Shown: piece by piece, positions 1-8,563 of the stretch
How the letters are laid out: each line of letters begins with the position of its first letter
Numbering within the stretch: the first letter of the stretch is position 1
DNA from: an uncultured Modestobacter sp.
GTDB lineage: Bacteria > Actinomycetota > Actinomycetes > Mycobacteriales > Geodermatophilaceae
Direction of reading: 5' to 3'
DNA length: 64,000 nucleotides
NCBI RefSeq assembly: GCF_947486615.1
Contig: NZ_CANKUD010000012.1
Location: forward strand, 62,001 to 126,000
Made by a program: the position numbers and the translations under genes
The notes under the pieces: generated by a model
The model's input: the letters and a program-made list of their open reading frames with translations, nothing else
Databases searched by the model: none
What the model was told of the DNA's origin: nothing

Positions 1-1
1 G

Positions 2-724
2 ACCGTGCACCGGCAGGCCAATGCCGGGCCGGCGGTGGCGCGCAACGTCGGCGCCGAGCAGGCGTCGGGGGAGCTGCTGGCCTTCACCGACGACGACTGC
101 GAGCCCGCACCGGGCTGGGTGGGGGCGCTCGCCGCCGCGCACCGGGCCGACCCCGGGGCGATGATCGGCGGCTCGATCGTCAACGCGCTGCCCGACCAGC
201 GGTGCGCCGAGGCCAGCCAGCTGCTGGTCAGCTTCCTGTACGAGTGGTTCGACGACGATGCGGCGAGCCGCTTCTTCGCCAGCAACAACCTCGCCGTCCC
301 CCGGGCCGGCTTCCTGGCCCTCGGCGGCTTCGACACCACCTTCCCCCGGCCGGGTGGCGAGGACCGGGAGCTGTGCGAGCGCTGGCAGCGCACCGGCCAC
401 CTGATGGTGGAGGCGCCCGACGCGGTCGTCCGCCACTCGCACACGATGGCGCTGCGCGGGTTCTGCCGGCAGCACTGGAACTACGGGCGCGGCGCCTACG
501 ACGTGCACCGCCGGCGGGTGGCCGCCGGGGAGGGCAAGGTGCGGATCGAACCGGCGCGCTTCTACTGGGAGCTGCTGACCTACCCGTTCGGCCGGGCCCC
601 GCTCGCCCGGGCGGTGCCGCTGGCCGGGCTGATGGCCGTGTCGCAGGTCGCCAACGCGGCCGGGTTCGCCTTCGAGCTGCGGCAGCAACGCGGCGGGCGC
701 AGCGGCGCCGAGGCGGCGGTGTGA
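2..724 (+). CDS. Family 2 glycosyltransferase, C-terminal part
   Basis: The reading frame is open from the window edge, so the N-terminus is missing. What remains carries the GT-A signature of family 2 glycosyltransferases: ARNVGAEQASGE followed by AFTDDDCEP, where the Asp run is the expected nucleotide-sugar and metal-binding DxD motif. Further on are SNNLAVPRAGFLALGGFD and GGEDRELCERW, the usual acceptor-side GGFD...ED pattern. These enzymes transfer a sugar from an NDP-sugar to a lipid or polysaccharide acceptor on the cytoplasmic face. The last codon overlaps the GTG of the next gene, which encodes a GT-C-like membrane protein, so the two are co-translated and probably act in one cell-surface glycan pathway. 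The acceptor is unknown. Confidence 0.85.
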   Translation, partial: TVHRQANAGPAVARNVGAEQASGELLAFTDDDCEPAPGWVGALAAAHRADPGAMIGGSIVNALPDQRCAEASQLLVSFLYEWFDDDAASRFFASNNLAVPRAGFLALGGFDTTFPRPGGEDRELCERWQRTGHLMVEAPDAVVRHSHTMALRGFCRQHWNYGRGAYDVHRRRVAAGEGKVRIEPARFYWELLTYPFGRAPLARAVPLAGLMAVSQVANAAGFAFELRQQRGGRSGAEAAV

Positions 725-2331
725 GCACGGCGACGACGCACGCGGAGCCCCGTCCGGCCGGGTGGCGCACGGTGACCCGGGAGCCCTGGCGGACGGTGGC
801 CGTGGTCGCCCCGCTCGCGGTCGTCGGGCTGCTGCTCGCGCCGCTCTTCCGGGACGACATCGGCCTTGACGGCCTGGCCTACGTCTCCATCGCCCGCCAG
901 TACGCCGAGGGCGGCTTGCCGGTGAACGGCTACTGGGGGCCACTCTGGTCGTGGTTCCTGGTGCCGCTGCTCGTGGTCGGGGTGGAGCCGCTGCTCGCCG
1001 CGGGCGTGCTGCAGGTGGCGTCGTCAGTGCTGGCGCTGGTGGCGTTCCGCCGGCTGGCAGACGTGGCCGGCGCTCGGCCGGCCGTGCGCGACGCACTCGC
1101 CCTGGCGATCAGCCCGTTCCTGCTCGCCATGGCGCACTACGGCGTGTTCGTCGACGTGCTGATGGCGGGCTTCCTGCTGCTGTGGTGCAGCGAGGTGCTC
1201 CGGCCGGACTTCCCGACCAGCCGGGCGGTGGCGCTGCGGGCCGGGCTGTGGGCCGGGCTGGCGGTGCTGACCAAGATCTACGCGCTGCCCTTCGTCGTCG
1301 TCCACCTGGCCGTGGTGCTGGCGCTGCACTGGTACCGGTCGCGGGGGGTGCCCGCGGCGTGGCGCCGGGTGGGCGCCTCCGGCCTGCTGGCGCTCGTGGT
1401 GGTCGGCGTGCTGTTCGCGCCGTGGGTGGCGGCGCTGTCGGCGACCTACGACCGGTTCACCGTGACCAAGTCGGCCCGCTACAACGTGACGATCGCCGGG
1501 CCGGGGTCGGAGGGCAACCCGATCCGCTACGCCGGGCTGCTGACGCCGCCGAGCGAGGAGGCGGTGAGCATCTGGGAGGACCCGTCCCGGATGCCGGTCA
1601 ACGCCGACGGCTGGGGCGCCGGCGGGGAGTCGGCCGACCGGCTGCTGGACAACGTCACCGACACCGTCGCCCTGGGCGCCGACCTGCTGACCGACGACAT
1701 GATCGTGGTGTCCGCGCTGGGCATCGCCGGCACCGTGGGGGTGCTCTTCCTGCGGCGCCGCGAGCGAGCGGGGTCGCCGGCGTCCCGGTTGGTCGTGGCC
1801 GGGATCGTGGCCGCGGGCGCGATCTACGCCGGCGGCTACGCGGTGCTGTTCGTGGAACGCCGTTACACCTGGTTCCTGTTGCTGCTGCTGGCCGTGCCGG
1901 CGGCGCTCTTCCTGCAGCGGGTCCTGGTCGCGCTGCCTGGGCGGCATCGCTGGGTGCTGCCCGCCGTCGCGACCGTGCTGGCCGTGACGGTCGCGGCGCA
2001 GGCGGTGCCGCGGATGTTCGAGCGGGTGGACGAGGGCGCGCGGGCCCAGGAGGTGACGGCCGCGCTGCGGAGCGACGGCGGGCTGACCGGCCCGGTCGCG
2101 TCCAACGGCTTCTGGGAGCGGACCGCGGTGATCTGCTTCGAGCTGGAGTGCCAGTACTACGGCCAGCCCCGCGACCACGAACTGGGCGAGGGGCTGGACG
2201 CGCTGCTGGCAGAGCGGGGGATCGCCACCTTCGTCGCGTGGGGCGAGCCGCTCGCCGACCCCCCGGGCCGGGAGGTCACCCCGGACGGGCTGGAGAACGT
2301 GCACGTCTACGAGGTGTCCTCCGCGGGCTGA
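721..2331 (+). CDS. Polytopic membrane glycosyltransferase-like protein (GT-C type)
   Basis: This 536-residue protein starts at a GTG overlapping the preceding stop (GTGA). It is strongly hydrophobic with about ten predicted membrane segments. A short loop after the first segment contains RDDIGLDGLAYVSIA, resembling the acidic catalytic loop of GT-C enzymes such as ArnT/PMT-type transferases that use polyprenyl-phosphate sugars. A soluble C-terminal tail follows, with paired cysteines in ICFELECQYYG. Coupling to the family 2 glycosyltransferase upstream supports a role in building or transferring a lipid-linked sugar at the membrane. The family call rests on topology and the loop motif, so the substrate is open. 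It ends 27 bases before the convergent hydrolase gene. Confidence 0.7.
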   Translation: MSTATTHAEPRPAGWRTVTREPWRTVAVVAPLAVVGLLLAPLFRDDIGLDGLAYVSIARQYAEGGLPVNGYWGPLWSWFLVPLLVVGVEPLLAAGVLQVASSVLALVAFRRLADVAGARPAVRDALALAISPFLLAMAHYGVFVDVLMAGFLLLWCSEVLRPDFPTSRAVALRAGLWAGLAVLTKIYALPFVVVHLAVVLALHWYRSRGVPAAWRRVGASGLLALVVVGVLFAPWVAALSATYDRFTVTKSARYNVTIAGPGSEGNPIRYAGLLTPPSEEAVSIWEDPSRMPVNADGWGAGGESADRLLDNVTDTVALGADLLTDDMIVVSALGIAGTVGVLFLRRRERAGSPASRLVVAGIVAAGAIYAGGYAVLFVERRYTWFLLLLLAVPAALFLQRVLVALPGRHRWVLPAVATVLAVTVAAQAVPRMFERVDEGARAQEVTAALRSDGGLTGPVASNGFWERTAVICFELECQYYGQPRDHELGEGLDALLAERGIATFVAWGEPLADPPGREVTPDGLENVHVYEVSSAG

Positions 2332-2358
2332 GAGCCGACCCACGCACGCCCGGCCCGG

Positions 2359-3087
2359 TCAGAGCGGGACGGCGAGGCCCTCGGGGCTGGGCTGGGTGAG
2401 GGCGTGGGCGATCGCTTCAGGCATCGGCTCGAGGCCGGTGCCGGCCAGGACGACGTCCCGGGCGAAGGCGTGCCAGCGGTGCGACCGCCGGACCATGCCG
2501 TGCCCGCCGACGATGGTGAACCGGGCCACCCGGGCCTTGGCCCGCCGCGCCCGGACGGCGAACTCCGCGGACAGCCGGGCGGGCACCCACCGGTCGCCGC
2601 GGCCGTGCAGGATCACCACGGTCTGCCCGCCCAGGTGCATGACCGGCTCGCCGGGCGGGGTCCAGGGGGCGAGCGCGCAGACCGCGGTCACCGAGGGCTC
2701 GCCGCCGGCCCGGAGCACGGCCCGCCCGCCCATCGAGTGCCCGACCAGCACGATCGGGACGTCGGTGCCGTACTGCTCCCGCAGCTGCGCGATCGCCCAG
2801 CGGACGTCGGCGTACGCGTCGGCCGCCTCGCCGTTCCACCCCGCGACCCGGTAGCGGAGCAGCGCGGTGGCGATCCCGCGGTCAGCGGTGCTGCGGTGCA
2901 CGAACGACTGGAACGCCCGCATCCGCACCAGCGAGAGCGCGCGCTCCTTGGGCGGGTCGACGCTGGCGACGGTGCCGCCGTGGCAGAACAGCGCGATCCC
3001 GCGGGTCTCGCCGACCGCGGGCAGCTGCTCCAGGGCGGGAGTGCGCGGGTCGGGGCGGTCGGCGTCCGGGGTGTCGGGGGTGCTCAC
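2359..3087 (-). CDS. Alpha/beta hydrolase (dienelactone hydrolase-like fold)
   Basis: 242 residues with a complete alpha/beta-hydrolase triad: nucleophile Ser118 in GHSMGG, Asp165 in HGRGDRW and His196 in GGHGMV. The oxyanion strand reads IALFCHGG. The length and short cap suit a small esterase, lipase or carboxylic-ester hydrolase of unknown substrate. There is no signal peptide, so it is cytoplasmic. It is followed 15 bases downstream on the same strand by a small membrane-protein gene whose start is upstream (3303), so transcription would run from that gene into this one. The fold and catalytic residues are secure; the physiological substrate is not predictable. Confidence 0.8.
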   Translation of the reverse strand: MSTPDTPDADRPDPRTPALEQLPAVGETRGIALFCHGGTVASVDPPKERALSLVRMRAFQSFVHRSTADRGIATALLRYRVAGWNGEAADAYADVRWAIAQLREQYGTDVPIVLVGHSMGGRAVLRAGGEPSVTAVCALAPWTPPGEPVMHLGGQTVVILHGRGDRWVPARLSAEFAVRARRAKARVARFTIVGGHGMVRRSHRWHAFARDVVLAGTGLEPMPEAIAHALTQPSPEGLAVPL

Positions 3088-3102
3088 GTCGTCGTCCTCG
3101 GG

Positions 3103-3303
3103 TCAGCGGCGGCGCTTGCCGCCCAGCTTCCGCTGCGCCCGCTCGCCGAGGTCGCCGGCCTTGAGCAGGCCGTTGCTGACCGCGGAGGGTCCGTTGCGCT
3201 GCTCCAGCGTCCGGCCGAGGCGGCGCAGCACCTTCACGGCCAGTGGCGCGAGGACGGTCAGGATGACCCACATGCGGAAACGGCGGGTGAGGAAGAGCCA
3301 CAT
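3103..3303 (-). CDS. Small membrane-associated basic protein, unknown
   Basis: A 66-residue protein beginning MWLFLTRRFRMWVILTVLAPL. An upstream in-frame ATG would add 19 poorly conserved-looking residues, so the internal ATG at 3303 was chosen. It has one hydrophobic segment (about residues 10-26), then an amphipathic, very basic tail ending KLGGKRRR. No family is recognised. It lies 15 bases upstream of the alpha/beta hydrolase gene on the same strand and is probably co-transcribed with it. The single-pass topology with a positive C-terminus suggests an inner-membrane anchor with the tail in the cytoplasm; this is inference only. Confidence 0.55.
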   Translation of the reverse strand: MWLFLTRRFRMWVILTVLAPLAVKVLRRLGRTLEQRNGPSAVSNGLLKAGDLGERAQRKLGGKRRR

Positions 3304-3361
3304 GGGCCGGAGTCTGCCCTGATCCGCCGATCGCCAACCGGGCCCCGGCCCGCGCCCCACA

Positions 3362-3424
3362 TGATCACCCCGGGCTGAGGGTGGTCTCGACGGCCCGGTG
3401 GCAGCCCTCAGCCCGGGGTGATCA
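3362..3424. terminator. Perfect 20-bp inverted repeat
   Basis: Arms at 3362-3381 and 3405-3424 are perfectly complementary, with a 23-base loop. The element lies between the small membrane-protein gene and the MDR reductase gene, both on the minus strand, so it is placed to end transcription of the reductase mRNA. There is no clear T-run, as is common in high-GC actinobacteria. A third copy of the outer sequence CCGGGGTGATCACC occurs at about 3469-3482, just past the reductase stop codon. Confidence 0.5.
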
Positions 3425-3486
3425 CCTCGGGTTCAGCGGGGTGTCGGCGCCCGGGAGGCCCCGGTGCGTCCGGGGTGATCACCCGA

Positions 3487-4509
3487 TCAGCGCGGGTCGG
3501 GGGCCAGCCGGACGACCATCTTCCCGGTGTTGCCGCCGCGCAGCAGCGAGCGGAAGGCGTCCACCGCGGAGTCCAGGCCGTCGACCACCGTCTCGCGGGC
3601 GACGACCGAACCGTCCCGCAGCCACCCCGACACCGCGGTCACGAACTCCGGGCGCAGGTCGGCGTGGTCGCCGACGATGAACCCGCGCAGGGTCAGCCGC
3701 TTGCCGACGATCTGCCCGAGGTTGCGCGGCCCGGGCGGGGCGGTGGTCGCGTTGTACCCGGAGATCGACCCGCACAGCGCGGCCCGGCCGTACGTCCGGA
3801 ACGCCCCGATCGCCGCCTCCAGGTGCTCCCCGCCGACGTTGTCGAAGAAGACGTCGATGCCCTCAGGTGCGGCCGCGCCGAGCAGGTCGGCGACCGGCCC
3901 GTCGTGGTAGTCGAACGCCGCGTCGAAGCCGAGCTCGTCGCGCAGCCAGCGCACCTTCTCCGGCGTCCCGGCGCTGCCCACGACCCGGGACGCCCCGCGC
4001 AGCCGGGCGAACTGGCCGACCAGGCTGCCGACCGCCCCGGCGGCGCCGGAGACGAAGACGGCGTCCCCCTCCCGGAAGGACGCCAGCCGGAACAGCCCGG
4101 CCCACGCGGTCAGCCCCGGCATGCCGAGCACGCCCAGGTACAGCGACAGCGGCAGGCCGGGCAGCGGGTCCACCACCGACACGTGCCCGGCCGGGACGAC
4201 GGCGACGTCCCGCCACCCGAGCCCGTGCAGCACCAGTGCACCCTCGGGGACGTCGTCCGACCGGGAGGCGACCACCTGCCCGACGGTGCCGCCCTGCATC
4301 GTCTCGCCGAGCTCCCAGCTGGGGGCGTAGGACTTCGTCGCGCTCATCCGGCCGCGCATGTACGGGTCGACCGACATCGCGATCGTCCGCACGACGACCT
4401 CACCGGGCGCGGGGTCCGGCCGCTCCATCGTCACGAGACGGAAGTCCTCCGGCACCGGCTCGCCCTGCGGACGTCGGATCAGCTGCCACTCGCGGGTCTG
4501 GATCGGCAT
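3487..4509 (-). CDS. Zinc-free MDR oxidoreductase (2-alkenal / prostaglandin reductase type)
   Basis: 340 residues from the ATG at 4509 ([14 protein letters not shown]). The longer frame adds only an unlikely leader. [11 protein letters not shown] near residue 60 and a [12 protein letters not shown] nucleotide-binding turn are diagnostic of the medium-chain dehydrogenase branch that contains leukotriene B4 12-hydroxydehydrogenase, plant 2-alkenal reductases and curcumin reductase CurA. These NADPH-dependent enzymes reduce the alpha,beta double bond of enones and enals and lack catalytic zinc. The protein is probably cytoplasmic and used in detoxifying reactive carbonyls. The gene diverges from msrA, a repair enzyme for oxidised methionine, with only 76 bases between the two start codons, which fits a redox-stress role. 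Confidence 0.88.
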   Translation of the reverse strand: MPIQTREWQLIRRPQGEPVPEDFRLVTMERPDPAPGEVVVRTIAMSVDPYMRGRMSATKSYAPSWELGETMQGGTVGQVVASRSDDVPEGALVLHGLGWRDVAVVPAGHVSVVDPLPGLPLSLYLGVLGMPGLTAWAGLFRLASFREGDAVFVSGAAGAVGSLVGQFARLRGASRVVGSAGTPEKVRWLRDELGFDAAFDYHDGPVADLLGAAAPEGIDVFFDNVGGEHLEAAIGAFRTYGRAALCGSISGYNATTAPPGPRNLGQIVGKRLTLRGFIVGDHADLRPEFVTAVSGWLRDGSVVARETVVDGLDSAVDAFRSLLRGGNTGKMVVRLAPDPR

Positions 4510-4585
4510 CCCCCGAGGGTGCCCCTGCCCGCGCGGTCGCACGAGCCGGGGGCCGCCGGCTGCCGGACGGACATACAGTCAGCGC

Positions 4586-5239
4586 ATGTTCTTCTCCCGC
4601 GCCAAGACCCGGCCGGTCACCGCGGAGGACGCGCTGACCGGCCGTGTCGAACCGCTCCCCGGCATCCCCGAGGTGCACGCGGTCAACGGCCACCGGATCT
4701 CCCCGCCGTTCCCCGAGGGGATGCAGACCGCCGTCTTCGGCGCCGGCTGCTTCTGGGGTGTGGAGAAGGTGTTCTGGGAGACCCCGGGCGTGTGGTCGAC
4801 CGCCGCGGGCTACGCCGGCGGGTACACCCCGAACCCCACGTACGAGGAGGTCTGCTCGGCGCGCACCGGGCACACCGAGGCCGTGCTGGTCGTCTTCGAC
4901 CCGGCCGTGCTCTCCTACGACCGGCTGCTGAAGGAGTTCTGGGAGGAGCACGACCCGACCCAGGGCATGCGCCAGGGCAACGACATCGGCACCCAGTACC
5001 GCTCGGCCATCTACACCCAGGGCCCGGAGCAGGAGGCCGCTGCCACGGTGAGCCGCGACCTGTTCCAGGAACGGCTGACCGCGGCCGGCTACGGCGAGAT
5101 CACCACCGAGATCGCCCCGCTCGGCGACTTCTTCTACGCCGAGGCCTACCACCAGCAGTACCTGTACAAGGTTCCCGGTGGCTACTGCCCGGTGAACTCC
5201 ACCGGCGTCGCCTGCCCGATCGGCCTCCCCGGCGTGTGA
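4586..5239 (+). CDS. msrA: Peptide-methionine (S)-S-oxide reductase MsrA
   Basis: 217 residues. The catalytic motif GCFWG places the nucleophilic Cys at residue 55. The C-terminus has Cys201 (GGYCPVN) and Cys210 (VACPIG) as candidate recycling cysteines. Other family blocks are visible: the GYAGG loop, [34 protein letters not shown] and [11 protein letters not shown]. The enzyme reduces methionine-S-sulfoxide in proteins and regenerates through thioredoxin. An N-terminal extension of about 45 residues before the core is typical of the long actinobacterial forms. The start at 4586 is followed by a plausible basic N-terminus. It is divergently transcribed from the MDR reductase. Confidence 0.95.
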   Translation: MFFSRAKTRPVTAEDALTGRVEPLPGIPEVHAVNGHRISPPFPEGMQTAVFGAGCFWGVEKVFWETPGVWSTAAGYAGGYTPNPTYEEVCSARTGHTEAVLVVFDPAVLSYDRLLKEFWEEHDPTQGMRQGNDIGTQYRSAIYTQGPEQEAAATVSRDLFQERLTAAGYGEITTEIAPLGDFFYAEAYHQQYLYKVPGGYCPVNSTGVACPIGLPGV

Positions 5240-5245
5240 CGCCCG

Positions 5246-5290
5246 GGCCTCCTCGATAGCGTCGGGCGACGCCCACCAGTCGAGGAGGCC
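5246..5290 (+). promoter_or_regulatory. Nested hairpin covering the ribosome-binding site of the dehalogenase gene
   Basis: Outer arms 5246-5256 and 5280-5290 form a perfect 11-bp inverted repeat. Inside is a second perfect stem, 5259-5263 with 5268-5272 (GCGTC/GACGC). The 3' outer arm contains GAGGAGG (5282-5288), the Shine-Dalgarno sequence of the dehalogenase that starts at 5295. Folding would hide the ribosome-binding site. The same hairpin could also serve as the end of the msrA transcript, which stops at 5239. Either reading is inference from complementarity. Confidence 0.45.
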
Positions 5291-5294
5291 TGCG

Positions 5295-6209
<915 letters not shown>

Positions 6210-6351
6210 CGACGTCGGCACGTTGCCGTGCCTGCCTCGTCGCGCGTACCGGTCGTCGGTGGAACGCCATGAGCCAGCCGGTTCCTCGAACGGGGTGGCG
6301 CCGCGGCGATCTGTGCAGAAATCTGCTCAGTCGAACCGTACCGTGGGCGTC

Positions 6352-6681
6352 ATGACGGTCTTGGATCCGCACGCGCACGTCGTCTCCGTGACCGACGCGG
6401 CGAAGTCCGGGCTGCCCAAACTGCTCCGGGATGCGGAGAACGGTGCCGACGTCATCGTCGAGCGCCACGGCAGAGCCGTGGCCGCCGTGGTCAGCATGCG
6501 CCACCTCGAGGAGATCCAGCGCCTGGAGACCGACCTCCGCGAGACCGCGCTGCTGCTGTCACGGGCGGCCACCGACACCGGGCACCGCACCGGCCTGGAC
6601 GAGGTGCTGAGCGCGCTCGGGCTCGACCGCGCTGAGCTCGAAGCCGAACTGGACGACGACCTCGCGGCCGGATGCGGGTGA
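6352..6681 (+). CDS. Phd/YefM-family antitoxin-like protein
   Basis: 109 residues from the ATG at 6352. The N-terminal half, VVSVTDAAKSGLPKLLRDAENGADVIVERHGRAVAAVVS..., has the Phd/YefM fold: an SVTDAAK helix, the basic I/VxRHGRxVAxVVS strand and then a helix. The C-terminal half is acidic (AELEAELDDDLAAGCG) and would be the disordered toxin-neutralising arm. The gene overlaps the following RelE/ParE-like gene by ten bases, the classic antitoxin-first order. By family knowledge, antitoxin and toxin-antitoxin complexes bind and repress the operon promoter, which would lie within 6210-6351. Confidence 0.8.
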   Translation: MTVLDPHAHVVSVTDAAKSGLPKLLRDAENGADVIVERHGRAVAAVVSMRHLEEIQRLETDLRETALLLSRAATDTGHRTGLDEVLSALGLDRAELEAELDDDLAAGCG

Positions 6682-7349
6682 CCAGCCGGCCCCGACAGCC
6701 GGCCGGAAAGACCACGCGGAAGAGCCCCGCCGCCGCAGGGCGCACGTCCGGTCGGCATCCCGACGCCGAGCGCACCGTCGTCCGGTTCACCGACGCAGCA
6801 CTGTCCGACCTGCAGTCGATGGTGCGCAAGGGCGACCCGCAGGTCGTGCGGTGGGCGCTGAAGAAGTGTCTGCTGCTGGAGCGTGACCCCGAAGCTGGTG
6901 AGGCGCTGCGCGGGGCGCTGATCGGCTACCGCAAGCTCGTCGTCGGGAACCGGAACTGGCGGATCGTCTGGCGGATCACCCACGACGATGCGGGCCGCCC
7001 GGTGGTCGACGTCGCGGAGGTGTGGGCGCTGGGCGCACGGAGTGACAGCGAGGTCTACGCCGAGATGACCGCCCGGGTGGCGACCCTGTCCGCCACGTCG
7101 GCGACCGTCCCGCTGGCGGAGGCCATCGAACGGCTGGGCAGGGCCGCTGCCGGCATCCAGCCGGCCAGCGCTGAACCCGCCACGGGCCCTGCGGACGACG
7201 GCACCGGAGCCGACGTGGCGCCAGGGCTGCCCAGCTGGCTGGTCCAGTCGCTGATCAAGGTCGTGGGCCTGCCGCCGGCAGAGGTGGCGCAGCTGACCGA
7301 TGCCGGGGCCCACCGTCGGTGGGACGAGTTCATCACCACCTCGCACTGA
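6672..7349 (+). CDS. RelE/ParE-superfamily toxin with long C-terminal extension
   Basis: 225 residues. Residues about 35-120 show the RelE/ParE pattern: VVRFTDAALSDL, LLLERDPEAGEALRGALIGYRKLVVGNRNWRIVWRI, then VDVAEVWALGARSDSEVY. Canonical RelE-type toxins are about 85-110 residues, so this protein carries roughly 100 extra residues. They comprise an alanine/threonine-rich linker and a final segment (SWLVQSLIKVVGLPPAEVAQLTDAGAHRRWDEFI) that looks helical. RelE members cleave ribosome-bound mRNA and ParE members poison gyrase; which applies here cannot be told. The start overlaps the end of the antitoxin-like gene. An N-terminal basic leader of about 30 residues could be shortened if a downstream start is used. 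Confidence 0.75.
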   Translation: MRVTSRPRQPAGKTTRKSPAAAGRTSGRHPDAERTVVRFTDAALSDLQSMVRKGDPQVVRWALKKCLLLERDPEAGEALRGALIGYRKLVVGNRNWRIVWRITHDDAGRPVVDVAEVWALGARSDSEVYAEMTARVATLSATSATVPLAEAIERLGRAAAGIQPASAEPATGPADDGTGADVAPGLPSWLVQSLIKVVGLPPAEVAQLTDAGAHRRWDEFITTSH

Positions 7350-7501
7350 CGCAGCAGCGCCGCCCAGGGGGCCTTCGAGGGATCAACGCGCCGACAGCGC
7401 GGGACTCAGTCCCCGTCATTCCGGCGGGCGTCCCGAGCTCACCGCTCACCCATCAGGCGGTGATGTACCACCATCCTGATGCACCCAGATCCCAGCGACG
7501 C

Positions 7502-7533
7502 CGATACAACATAACCTCCTTTATGTTGTATCG
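7502..7533. repeat. Perfect AT-rich inverted repeat, 13-bp arms
   Basis: CGATACAACATAA (7502-7514) and its exact complement TTATGTTGTATCG (7521-7533) flank the six-base spacer CCTCCT. The symmetry and the TACAACATAA half-site look like a repressor operator (TetR-like dimensions), but no regulator gene lies beside it. It could also be part of a lost mobile element. It stands out because the surrounding genome is above 70 percent GC by eye. Confidence 0.55.
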
Positions 7534-7563
7534 ACTTCGGGCGAACTTCTTGGGTGGTCAGTC

Positions 7564-7787
7564 GGTAGCGCGGTCATACCCGAGCCCCGCGACCAGCAAG
7601 GCCACCGCGCCCGCCGCGGCAGCAAGGGCGGCCGACCGGTCAGCTGCGACCGGGAGCTGTAAAGAAGCGCAACGTCGTCGAGGGCTCCTTCGCCCTGCTC
7701 AAGCAGGGGCGCGGACTGGCCACCCGCTAGGACAAGCACGCACTCATCTACCGCGGAGCCGTCGTCCTCGCCTGGACCCGCACTTGA
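7564..7787 (+). pseudogene. IS5-family transposase, C-terminal remnant
   Basis: From 7564 the frame reads GSAVIPEPRDQQGHRARRG and then SKGGRPVSCDREL, which is the IS5-type segment before the last catalytic residue. At about 7660 one base is missing after GAGCTGTA. The frame then continues one register over as KKRNVVEGSFALLKQGRGLATR, an in-frame TAG at 7728-7730 where Tyr is expected (TRYDKHA), then DKHALIYRGAVVLAWTRT and TGA at 7785-7787. The KRNVVE glutamate motif followed by a TRYDKHA-like box is typical of IS5-group DDE transposases. The frameshift, the nonsense codon and the missing N-terminal half show an inactive relic. Confidence 0.8.
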
Positions 7788-8060
7788 AAGACACGCCCTA
7801 GGTGTGCCGGACAGTGGCAGTCGTCTGGGCGAAATGCAAGACCTCCTGGCCGCGCGTCCTTGTGGAAACGATTGCAGACTGCCACATGGGCCTGAAAATG
7901 TTGATGCGAAGACCGACTTCCTTCATCCGTCGATACATCAGCCAGGTCCTTGCTCCCGCTCACTAAAGGTTCTCGTGACTCGTGGGACGACACCGTTGAC
8001 ATGGTCAAGTGGTGTCCCTACTGTGCTGCCAAACAAGCCGCAACTCGAGAGGGAAGGTGG

Positions 8061-8552
8061 GTGTTGAGAATCGTCCGCAGTTCGGCGGGAGCCGCTTTGC
8101 TCGCGCTTGGAATGCTCCTTTTGTCGGCGTGCTCGGACGATGAAAAGGATGGCGAGCAGGTAGCGGAGTCGCCGTCGGCCTCGTCAACGACTGCTTCTGC
8201 GTCGGCGACTGCTCCGGTGCTCCAAGACCCGCTGGACGAGATCACGAACCCCGACTCAAGCGACTTCGTCGCAGAAGGGGTGACGACCTTGTTGCACGAG
8301 AAGGGCACGGGTCCGCAGGTGTTCTCGATAGATAGACCTGAAGGTGTCGAGCGCATCCGCTTTTATGTGTCCTGCACGCCAGACAGTGAGTACACATTGA
8401 CAATGGGCCTTTTCTTCGCGGGTCCGTGTGCGCCGCGATTCCTGAATAACGGCGGCATTCCCGTGCCGTCGGAGGGATCGCAGTTCGAGGTGGATCTCGA
8501 CATCCCGGCCGGCATCGATTACTGGATCGTTGCCATACCCACTACCCTATGA
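8061..8552 (+). CDS. Putative lipoprotein, unknown function
   Basis: 163 residues from GTG 8061 (a TTG at 8064 is equally possible; GAGGGAAGG lies just upstream). The N-terminus is a lipoprotein signal, basic then LLALGMLLLSAC, with lipidation Cys at about residue 24. A Ser/Thr/Ala-rich linker follows, then a compact C-terminal domain with two cysteines (FYVSCTPDS, FFAGPCAPRF). No family is recognised. Codon choice is less GC-biased than in the neighbours, which suggests recent acquisition. The stop overlaps a potential ATG of the next gene, which also encodes an exported protein, so the two are probably translated together and act at the cell surface. Confidence 0.65.
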   Translation: MLRIVRSSAGAALLALGMLLLSACSDDEKDGEQVAESPSASSTTASASATAPVLQDPLDEITNPDSSDFVAEGVTTLLHEKGTGPQVFSIDRPEGVERIRFYVSCTPDSEYTLTMGLFFAGPCAPRFLNNGGIPVPSEGSQFEVDLDIPAGIDYWIVAIPTTL

Positions 8553-8563
8553 GAGAAGCGACT

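Larger units (their letters stand above)
7350..8060. other. Gene-poor stretch with IS debris and lower GC
   Basis: No intact gene is supported here. The stretch holds a perfect AT-rich inverted repeat (7502-7533) and a broken IS5-family transposase fragment (7564-7787). The remainder (about 7800-8060) shows no recognisable coding or RNA feature. Base composition falls visibly below the surroundings from about 7800 and continues into the lipoprotein gene, consistent with acquired DNA. Confidence 0.6.

Noticed and set aside
7319-7801. A 160-codon plus-strand frame overlapping the end of the toxin gene
   Set aside because: It crosses the palindrome and the transposase relic in the wrong frame; its apparent length reflects the high GC content.
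7748-8008. An 86-codon minus-strand frame in the gene-poor stretch
   Set aside because: No RBS, no recognisable motif and overlap with the transposase relic; it could be chance in lower-GC DNA.
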